Shown here: piece after piece, positions 56,027-64,000 of the stretch
Layout: every line of letters starts with the position of its first letter
Numbering within the stretch: the stretch's first letter is position 1
Origin: Rhipicephalus microplus
Taxonomy: Eukaryota; Arthropoda; Arachnida; Ixodida; Ixodidae
Reading direction: 5' to 3'
DNA: 64,000 bases
NCBI RefSeq assembly: GCF_043290135.1
Contig: NC_134702.1
Span: 75,380,417-75,444,416, forward strand
Notes under the pieces: generated by a model
What the model was told of the DNA's origin: nothing
The model's database searches: none
The model's input: the letters and a program-made list of their open reading frames with translations, nothing else
Made by a program: the position numbers and the translations under genes

Positions 56027-56903
56027 ATTTGAGTTCGCCGTTTTCGCTGCGGTGCCGTGCCCAAGGAAGGTTGGTCTCGGTGGGCGTATATATGTGTTCG
56101 CTGCGGTGCACATCCCAATGAACGCGTCACTGTACGACCAGGGTTGCTTGGCGAGGCTCGTGTTGTCGAATGAACTTGGCTGCACGGGTAGATCCAATGC
56201 TGCAGGCGCCAGTAGATCCATTCGGCTATTAATCCAAGCATTTGAAGTCGAAGCCAAGTTGAAGCAGGGCAGGACACAGGAGAGCATGGCCTAGAAAAGC
56301 AGCATATTTGAGTGCGCCGTTTTTGCTGCGGTACCGTGCCCAAGGAAGATTGGTCTCGGTGGGCGTATATATGTGTTCGCTGCGGTGCACATCCCAATGG
56401 ACGCGTCACTGTACGACCAGGGTTGCTTGGCGAGGCTCATTTTGTCGAATGAACTTGGCTGCACGGGTAGATCCAATGCTGCAGGCGCCAGTAGATCCAT
56501 TCGGCTATTAATCCAAGCATTTGAAGTCGAAGCCAAGTTGAAGCAGGGCAGTACACAGGAGAGCATCGCCTGGAAAAGCAGCATATTTGAGTGCGCCGTT
56601 TTTGCTGCGGTGCCGTGCCCAAGGAAGGTTGGTCTCGGTGGGCGTATATATGTGTTCGCTGCGGTGCACATCCCAATGGACGCGTCACTGTACGACCAGG
56701 GTTGCTTGGCGAGGCTCGTGTTGTCGAATGAACTTGGCTGCACAGGTAGATCCAATGCTGCAGGCGCCAGTAGATCCATTCGGCTATTAATCCAAGCATT
56801 TGAAGTCGAAGCCAAGTTGAAGCAAGGCAGGACACAGGAGAGCATCGCCTTGAAAAGCAGCATATTTGAGTGTGCCGTTTTCGCTGCGGTGCCGTGCCCC
56901 GCA
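56012..56903 (-). promoter_or_regulatory. CR1-c 5' region: four A units and three B units, 278-280-bp period
   Basis: The block GGGCACGGCACCGCAGC...CTGCTTTTCCAG (A) occurs four times; its GGGC edge is at 56062, 56340, 56620 and 56899 (spacings 278, 280, 279). The B segments between are nearly identical and contain a TATATA (ACACATATATACGCCC) and an inverted CCAAT-type ATTGGG. The monomers are far more alike than those of CR1-a, suggesting recent amplification or homogenisation. Long open frames on both strands here are repeat artefacts. Confidence 0.8.
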
Positions 56904-59027
56904 GCGAAAGCCGTGAACTTGAGGTGCACTCTGTTTCAGTAGAACAGGGTCTGTCCGATCATAAATTGGTTACAGTTTCTTTTCCTCTTAACAATTTACC
57001 AAGTACCAAAAAATCTTCAGTGCGTACCTTTAAAGATTACTCGCGAGCAGATGACGTATCTGTAATGGAATACATGGAGTCGTGTTTTGCTGTCTTTGAG
57101 GTGAGCGATGTCGAGACAATGTGGAATCAATTTAAAGAAATGTGTCATCATTGCATCAATCGTTTTGTACCGAATAAACATAAAAAAGTTCACAAAACAA
57201 CTCCCTGGATAACGCGAGATATAATTCACTTAAAACGAAAGATAAAACGCTTAAGGCAGAAGCATGCGCAGTCTCGTTCCCTCTCAGTCCTCAAAGACAG
57301 CCTTGCACGGGCTATACGCTGATACAGAGATCACTATTTTAAGACGCTGCTGCCCAACTTCATAAAAACTGACCCGACTAAATTCTGGAACTACATTGGT
57401 GACAGAAAGAAACCTCTCACCGAAATGGCAATTGATAGCGTGATTGTAACCGATCAAAGAAAGATTACTGATCATCTTAATGCGTATTTTCAAAGTGTGT
57501 TTTCCGGCTCTAGTGTTTATGTTCCAAACGGTAGAGTGTTCGACCCATGCGAAGTCTCTTTCATGTCTTATTCTGGTGTTTTTTCGATGCTTCTGAATCC
57601 TAATTGTAAAAAGTCCTGTGGACCTGATAATCTCCCAAATGTGTTCCTAAGAAGATATGCCGAACATGTCGTTAAATTCCTGCATGAAATCTTCCGTGTT
57701 GCATTGTTGTCATCAAAGCTACCATGTGACTGGAAAGCCGCACGCATAAGTCCTGTATTTAAGAAAGGTGATCGCTTGTCGCCTCAAAATTACCGACCCA
57801 TATCCTTGACCTCACCCTGCTGCAAACCAATAGAACACATAATTGCTACACAAATTGGAAATTTTTTGACGCAACATTCAATCCTGACCAATTTTCAACA
57901 CGGCTTTAGAAAAGGATATTCGACAGTGACGCAACTAGTTACAATAACCCACTCATTTGCACTTAACCTGGATAACAATAGGCAAACTGACAATATTTTT
58001 GGATTTCAGTAAGGCATTCGACAGGGTTCCACACGACAAATTGATCTTGAAACTTAAACGTATTGGCCTTCCCGAAATCCTTGTAAACTGGATTGCTGAC
58101 TATCTAAATAACCGTGAACAGTTTGTTGCTATTAATGATCAGCGTTCGCAGTCTCTACAGGTCACATCAGGTGTACCCCAAGGAAGCGTCCTAGGGCCAT
58201 TGCTCCTTCCTTTATACATCAATGATATTGTAAATGTCATCGCCCCTTCTGTACAAATTAGATTATTTGCAGACGGTTGTGTTTTGTTCCGGGATATTAA
58301 CTCTTTAGATGATCAAAATGAACTTAACTCAAACCTTCATAATATTCATCAGTGGTGCAATGAGTGGAGAATGATCTTTAATGCAGAAAAGAGTGTCTGC
58401 ATGCGTTTGACACGTAAGAAAGTTCCACTAAATAATACGTACCAGCTTGGGTCTTCAACTCTTAGAGAGGTTACAAGCTACAAATACTTGGGCCTAACTA
58501 TAACTAGTAATTTGCCTTGGAACATGCATGTAGACAACATACGTTCAGCTGCCTTTCGGAAACTTGGTTTTCTAAGACATAAACTGCGTACCTGTCCTGC
58601 CAATGTAAAGCTTCTTAGTTATTATTCTTTTATACGACCTAAACTGGAATACGCCAGCATTGTATGGGACCCTTACACTAAGCTTAATATTAACAAACTT
58701 GAGCGGGTTCAAAGAAAAGCTGTTCGGTTTATGTATTCAAAATACTTACCGTCAGATTCACCTTCCGCGCTGATGTCTGCAAACGACATTCAGACCCTTG
58801 AATACAGCAGACGCGAACAACGGCTGGATTTCCTTCAATTATTACTTAATCAAAAACTCGCAATCGATTCATCGCCTTACTTATCTTTTCTGTCAACAAG
58901 GAACACACGACATCATCATCCCGATTTGCTAACCCCATTTTTTGCGAGAACCGATGCCTTTATGTATTCTTTTTTACCGCGAACAGTGTCGGACTGGAAC
59001 AAGTTATGCGAACCTCATTCATTGTAA
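56904..59027 (+). pseudogene. CR1-b ORF2 part 2: endonuclease end and reverse transcriptase
   Basis: It resumes in the endonuclease (SVSVEQGLSDHKLVTVSF), then the linker, a stop at 57320-57322, and RT (YRPISLTSPCCKPIEHI, GFRKGYSTVTQL). A 1-bp deletion near 58000 is followed by LDFSKAFDRVPHDKL, GVPQGSVLGPLLLP and FADG where FADD is required (about 58264-58275). The C-terminus YSFLPRTVSDWNKL ends at 59027. The catalytic substitution and frameshift make it non-functional. Confidence 0.88.
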
Positions 59028-59345
59028 CGTATGTGTAACGTATTGTAAAGTATGAGGTATGCAATCTATTGTCGTTGTTTGGCGTAAGTTACTACTTGTG
59101 TTGTGGAACATAGTGTAATGTATATTGTAGAACCGGGTGTGTTGTTGCTTTGCATATTGAAGTTTATTGTAGTGTATAGGGCGAAGCGTGATGTTGTTAC
59201 ATAACGAAGTGTATTGTAGCGTGTAAAACAAAGTGTGTTTTTCGTATGATGTACGTCATTACGTCTGTTGTATGCGTGACGTGCCCTTCCTGCTTGGACC
59301 ACTTAGTGTCTGCAGTATGTATTAAATAAAATAAATAAAAATAAG
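59028..59345 (+). other. CR1-b 3' UTR and (AAATA)n tail
   Basis: A GTATTGTAG-type simple repeat dominates 59035-59220. The end is TGCAGTATGTATTAAATAAA, ATAAATAAAAATAAG, followed by the AACTT duplicate that reopens the I-type LINE. A weak hairpin (GGAC...GTCT) precedes TGCAGTAT. Confidence 0.7.
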
Positions 59346-60018
59346 AACTTGATTGTCATTTCTGCAGCCGGAAATACAGCGGCACCTGATGAGCTGCTGG
59401 ATGAGACGGACCCATCAGTGTATATCTGCGTTCGGTCTAAGTACAACTCATGTAATAATAGCAGTGTTGCTTGCTTCAATGCTACTCTGGAGTGACTGCT
59501 TTTCTTTTTGATTCCCGGAATTTCTAGACGTACTTGCGGCTGGTCGAGGCACCACAAAGGACAAGCCGTTCTCGCAGCTGGCGTATATCCTGATGGAATG
59601 CTGTTTAGGTGCTTGGCTATGACGTCTGAAAACGTAGCACGTGGTCTTCCGGAAGGTAGAAGGGCCAAGTGGTGGTCGGGGACACGGCTAGCATGTCGAA
59701 TGTGCGCTCTGAGGCAACCCACAACTATATATGTCCTGACAGGATGGTCTTTGGCAAGCATGATTGTGGCATAAGTAAAAGCGCATCGGGGCAGTCGTAG
59801 GCAGATACGCAGTGCCTGACCCTGCAAACTCTCCAATGAATGAGTATTCGATTTGCAAGTGTTAGTACCGGCAAGCTGTAGCGCAATAGACCCAGAAATA
59901 GGGCCCTGTACAGCTGTAGCATGGAGGCCACAGAAGTTCCCCATGCTTTACCGCACAAGAATTTCATGATATTGCCACCTCTTTCTAGTAGTGGGTCGTA
60001 AGCCAAGGTGAAGGCTCA
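59346..60018 (-). pseudogene. I-type LINE, 5' half (RT C-terminal part and start of RNase H)
   Basis: Minus reading: LAYDPLLERGGNIMKFLCGK, SWGT-like AWGTSVASMLQLYRALFLG, LRICLRLPRCAF, TIMLAKDHPVRTYIV, then IYTDGSVSSSSSSGAAVFPA and EMTIK at the break point. This precedes, in order, the part at 49170-50125. The remainder of the RT toward the N-terminus is missing because the gypsy-3 LTR begins at about 60019. At least one frameshift is present near 59870-59900. Confidence 0.85.
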
Positions 60019-60149
60019 CACCACAGAGAAGAAAGAAGTGCACGTGGGCCCTCGCTCTGGAAAACAAGCCCAACCGACGCGCTTGGTTAGAGCCCTGTTG
60101 ATCAGACGTCAGTAAACCTTGTTGACACCCCCTGGAGTGACGTGACAAT
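60019..60149 (+). repeat. gypsy-3 5' LTR (3' part or whole; left limit uncertain)
   Basis: LINE coding similarity stops at about 60018 and the primer-binding site starts at 60150, leaving about 130 bp that ends in GTGACGTGACA. This could be a short LTR like the 165-bp ones of gypsy-1 or a truncated one. The second LTR is outside the window. Confidence 0.5.
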
Positions 60150-60168
60150 TGGTGGAGGTGCTGGGTAG
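60150..60168 (+). promoter_or_regulatory. gypsy-3 primer-binding site
   Basis: ATTGGTGGAGGTGCTGGG follows the LTR end directly and matches the position and pattern of the gypsy-1 site (CTGGTGGAAGTGCTGGG). Confidence 0.65.
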
Positions 60169-60294
60169 GCGCCTCACGGATGTTTCAGACCCCTCCTGGA
60201 AGCGGCACCACAAGCCCAGTGCGAGTAAACACTCCCGTTCATCGGACAAGCCGCAGGATCAGGGGATTGCCTCCCGAAAACAGTTCGCACCAGT

Positions 60295-61596
60295 ATGATG
60301 AGCACGTCCGTCCAAACCACTCTAACAGGTACGGAAAACCCCCCGGTGACTCGGTACACCGTCGAAAGTCCACAGGTTCCGACACCGTTTCATGGCACCG
60401 AGCTCGAAGACGTCGAGGACTGGTTGGTCGACTTCGAGCGTGTGGCTGCTTTGAACGACTGGAACGACGCGGCCAAACTACGTCGTGTGTACTACTATTT
60501 GGAGGATGGAGCACGTACCTGGTACATGAATCACGAGGAACAGATGACATGGTGGCCCGAATTCCACCGCCGGCTGTTGGATACTTACAGAAGTGCTGAT
60601 CGCCACGAACGAGCGGAACGAGTGATCCAGGCCCACATCCAGATGCCCAATGAAACTGTCATGGCCTATGTGGAAGATATGACGCGCCTGTTCCGACGAG
60701 CCGATCAGAGTATGACAGAAGAAAAGAAGGTGCGTCACCTGATGCGGGGAGTTAAGGAGCAGCTTTTCGCTGGCCTTGTACGGAGCCCTCCGAACATGGT
60801 CGCCGAGTTTTTGTCTGAAGCTGTCACGATGGAAAAGATGCTTCAGCATCGATCCACCCTGTATGAGCGGCAAGTGAACACGTCCACTGCTCAAGTTCTA
60901 ACGAATGTTGGGAGCAACACCGAGTGTCTGCGCGACCTTATCCGCTCCATAGTACGCGTGGAGCTGCAAAAGGCTGCCACACCACCACTACCTACGGTGA
61001 GTTCCATTGCAAGCATCGTCAACGACGAGCTGCATCATGCCCTTCGTGACCCTGTGAGTCTGAATAACGCCACACCCGCCCCGGCTGACTTCCACCGTCC
61101 GAACTATGCAGAAGCCTTGAAGCGCCCATCATCCTCTTCCCCGCTGTTTGTTCAGGCACTTCCTACGGTTTCACTTCAGTCGACGCAGCCTCTACGGTAC
61201 TACGAGAACACGCGCACACCGCCACCCCTCGTTTACGCCAGCCCTGTGCATCTTGCGGAACAACCAGCACACTACCTTGACGACAGACGTGCTTCGCCTC
61301 GGAAATCTGATGTTTGGCGCACTCCTGATCGCCGACCTCTGTGCTTCCACTGCGGTGAAGCGGACCATTTGTACCGCCAGTGTCCATACCGGCGCCTCGG
61401 GCTGCGCGGATTTTCAGTATATTCAGCGCCTCCTCGGTATGGCCAGCGACCCCGGGACATTGAGGACTACCTGGCTCAACAGCGCATGCCATCGCCTTCT
61501 GGACGGCAGTCGCGCTCACCGTCGCCGAGGCGCTTTTCATCTTCGCCACAGCGCCATGCTGGCGTATGGTCCTCCAGTCCCCGCCGGGAAAACTAA
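60295..61596 (+). CDS. gypsy-3 gag, intact 433-codon frame
   Basis: The start MMSTSVQTTLTG at 60295 is the first ATG of a frame open to 61596. The capsid-like domain covers about residues 30-200 (VEDWLVDFERVAALNDW, YLEDGARTWYMNHEEQM, VRHLMRGVKEQLFAGL). A Pro/Ser-rich linker is followed by a CCHC zinc knuckle (CFHCGEADHLYRQC, near residue 345) and an Arg-Ser-Pro rich end (RQSRSPSPRRFSSSPQ), likely nucleic-acid binding. It is homologous throughout to the gypsy-1 gag. No lesion is seen. Confidence 0.9.
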   Translation: MMSTSVQTTLTGTENPPVTRYTVESPQVPTPFHGTELEDVEDWLVDFERVAALNDWNDAAKLRRVYYYLEDGARTWYMNHEEQMTWWPEFHRRLLDTYRSADRHERAERVIQAHIQMPNETVMAYVEDMTRLFRRADQSMTEEKKVRHLMRGVKEQLFAGLVRSPPNMVAEFLSEAVTMEKMLQHRSTLYERQVNTSTAQVLTNVGSNTECLRDLIRSIVRVELQKAATPPLPTVSSIASIVNDELHHALRDPVSLNNATPAPADFHRPNYAEALKRPSSSSPLFVQALPTVSLQSTQPLRYYENTRTPPPLVYASPVHLAEQPAHYLDDRRASPRKSDVWRTPDRRPLCFHCGEADHLYRQCPYRRLGLRGFSVYSAPPRYGQRPRDIEDYLAQQRMPSPSGRQSRSPSPRRFSSSPQRHAGVWSSSPRREN

Positions 61597-64000
61597 CGCA
61601 AGCGACCCTTGGAGGCGAGGTCGCTGGCAGTCGACGTGCTGAAGACCTCCGATCGACGCTAACAGTAAAGGGTGTAGATTCGACTGAGCGATATGTGCGG
61701 TTTTCTCTGGATATACCGGTGCTGATAGACGGCTATGCAGTAGGTGCTTTAGTTGATACCGTGGCTGACTATGCGATACTAAGCGGGAAAATGACCAGAC
61801 TACTGAAGAAGGTAATCACGCCCTGGCATGGCTCCCTGATTCGAACGGCTGGTGGCCACACCGTCTCTCCGCTTGGAACCTGCACGAGTAGAGTTCGGGT
61901 CTGCGGTTAAACTTTTGTAGGAAGTTTCCTTGTGCTCCGTGAATGTTCACGCGACGTTATTCTTGGTGTTGACTTCCTGCACGAATATGGAGCTGTCATC
62001 GATCTTCAAGAGAATCGCATCACCTTCTCAGCCGACCGAGCAATCGACAAGCAGGACGACCAACAACGTACCGACGTTTTTCGTGTTTCTGCTGAAAGTA
62101 TAACGCTGCCTCCAAGAGCCAGTGTTATTGTCGACGTCACATGCTGTGAATTGCGAAATGGTGAAGCGATTGCAGAAAGTAATTTTGAACACCTGCTGAC
62201 TCAAGGTGTTTGTGTGGCTAGGAGTATCATACAGCTACGTGATGGCCGATCTCAACTGCTCGTTACAAATTTCAGCAACGAACACCGACACCTTTTCCGT
62301 GGCACTTCGTTAGCGTTTGCAGATGAATTAGGAACCATTCCCATCTGCTTCTCGTCGGAAGCAGTGGAGGCCACCGATACGTCTCTAAACAATATCGATA
62401 TTAATTCTAACCTCACACCAGCAAACCAGACAGCACTGCGAAAACTCTTGCTTGAATTCAAGTCATGCTTCGCTGCTTCCTCTAAGGTGCGCCAGACTTC
62501 GATCACTAGGCACAGAATCATCACTTACGACGACGCCCGCCCAGTACACCAACAGCCTTACCGTGTGTCAGCGAAGGAACGAGAAGCCATTCGTACGCAA
62601 GTTCGAGAAATGCTTGACGACGGCATCATCGAGCCTTCCAACAGTGCATGGTCCTCTCCGGTCGTCCTAGTCAAGAAGAAAGACGGAACGCTACGTTTTT
62701 GCGTCGATTACCGGAAGCTGAACAGCGTGACTAAAAAGGACGTGTACCCGCTGCCACGCATTGACGACTCGTTAGACTGATTACGCCACGCCCACTACTT
62801 TTCCTCTTTGGATTTAAAAAGCGGGTACTGGCAGATTGAGGTTGACGAACGAGACCGCGAGAAAACGGCATTTGTGACCCCTGATGGCCTGTATGAATTT
62901 CGAGTCCTTCCTTTTGGTTTGTGCTCAGCGCCCGCAACCTTCCAGCGAATGATGGACACTGTGCTTACTGGTCTGAAGTGGCAAACTTGTCTCGTATACC
63001 TTGATGATGTCGTTTTTTCTGAAACCTTCCAGCAACACCTTCACCACCTCAGGAGTGTTCTACAGGCTATTCCAATCAGCAGATCTTACACTCAAACCGA
63101 AGAAGTGTCACTTTGGTTATGAAGAGCTCAAATTCCTTGGTCATGTAGTCAATGCGAATGGAGTACGACCCGACCCCGACAAACTTGCCGCTGTAGCCAC
63201 GTTTCCACTTCCTACAGACAAAAAGACTGTTCGGCGCTTTCTGGGCTTGTGCGCCTACAATCGACGATTTATTAGAGGGTTTTCGAAGATAGCGGAACCC
63301 TTGACTCGCCCTACACGCGACGACACACCGTTTGTATGGGCTACCGAACAACAGGCTGCTTTTGCCGAGCTACGACAGCGGATGCAATCAGCCCCTGTTC
63401 TTGCGCATTTTGACGAAGATGCTGACACAGAGGTGCACACTGACGCCAGTAACATCGGCCTCGGCGCAGTGCTCGTCCAGCATCAACACGGCAAAGAACG
63501 AGTCATAGCCTATGCCAGCCGCTCACTGTCTCGTACCGAGGTGAATTACACGACCACAGAGAAAGAGTGTCTCGCAGTAGTGTGGGCGATCACCAAGTTT
63601 CGCCCGTACCTCTATGGTCGTCCATTTAAGGTGGTGACGGACCACCATGCCCTCTGCTGGTTGGTAAACATTCGTGATCCCTCTGGACGACTGGCCCGAT
63701 GGAGCTTGCGTCTACAGGAATTTGATGTTACCATCGTATATAAGTCTGGACGGAAGCATGAAGACGCTGATACGCTGTCACGTGCACCCATACCTTTAGT
63801 CAATCAAGAAGAAGAGGACGATGACGGTTTCCTGGGCGCCCTTAGCTCATCTGACTTGAGCAGACACCAGCGAGAGGATGAAGAGATTCGACCGCTCATC
63901 GACTATCTGGAGGGTCATAGCGCCGTTATACCTCGCCATCTATCTCGCGTCGTGACATCTTTCTGCCTCCGAGATAATGTCCTGTACAAAAAAAAAACGC
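61597..64000 (+). pseudogene. gypsy-3 pol (protease, RT, RNase H), three lesions, runs off window
   Basis: The protease reads ALVDTVADYAILSG (about 61750-61790) where the catalytic motif should be DTG/DSG. An in-frame TAA follows at 61908-61910. RT starts at [20 protein letters not shown] and runs to [20 protein letters not shown], then a TGA at 62778-62780 (CGA in relatives, a CpG-type change). It continues with LDLKSGYWQIEV, LPFGLCSAPATFQR and YLDDVVF (intact YLDD). A 1-bp insertion at about 63072 shifts the frame; the RT thumb, connection and RNase H (VHTDASNIGLGAVLVQ, YTTTEKECLAVVWAI) then read cleanly to the window end. Integrase is not in view. Confidence 0.88.

Noticed and set aside
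56287..56942. Open frames of 130-210 codons on both strands across the CR1-c monomers
   Set aside because: They repeat with the 278-280-bp monomer and have no domain; they are the promoter repeat region.

Overview
This window looks like intergenic or intronic DNA from a hard tick (Ixodida). The evidence is its mobile-element content: a tRNA-derived SINE with the GGTGGTTTTGGGACGTTAAA 3' module that resembles the tick SINE Ruka, CR1/Jockey-type and I-superfamily LINEs, short-LTR Ty3/gypsy elements, and long GATA, CA and TA microsatellites. I recognise no host protein-coding exon, no functional tRNA or rRNA gene, and nothing bacterial. Species cannot be fixed from the sequence alone.

Layout. 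1-483: start of a Ty3/gypsy gag on the minus strand. 1-2.1 kb: decayed I-type LINE. 2.2-4.5 kb: GATA-linked elements, including one with a 147-bp tandem array, then a 47-bp tRNA-half insertion. 5.3-5.8 kb: a MITE. 6.5-13 kb and 24-26 kb: at least seven copies of an element carrying an ACGG/CGTC minisatellite. 13.4-15.8 kb: microsatellites, a SINE and a diverged 57-bp tandem repeat. 18.3-20.6 kb: a 5'-truncated I-superfamily LINE with a clean 751-codon frame. 20.8-23 kb: SINEs with target-site duplications. 26.7-31.6 kb: LINE remnants and a second full GATA-type element.

33.0-37.4 kb: a near full-length CR1-type LINE (called CR1-a here). A complete minus-strand gypsy (gypsy-1, 37391-42850) with two 165-bp LTRs has inserted in its AT-rich tail. 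45.0-48.2 kb: a second, decayed gypsy. 48.7-49.06 kb: about 300 bp of nearly uninterrupted alternating purine-pyrimidine. 49.2-60.0 kb: a three-level nest. An I-type LINE (minus) is split by CR1-b (plus), which is itself split by CR1-c (minus). 60.0-64.0 kb: a third gypsy (plus), running off the window.

The most interesting signals are these. (i) All three CR1-type elements carry a 2A-like motif near the ORF1 N-terminus, each decayed at a different residue. (ii) All three have a tandemly repeated 5' region whose repeated unit ends with the first codons of ORF1. (iii) The I / CR1-b / CR1-c nest can be resolved almost to the base. (iv) The GATA-type elements resemble Helentron-derived non-autonomous elements: tandem monomers, a microsatellite and a 3' hairpin. 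(v) Several very short insertions have perfect target-site duplications.
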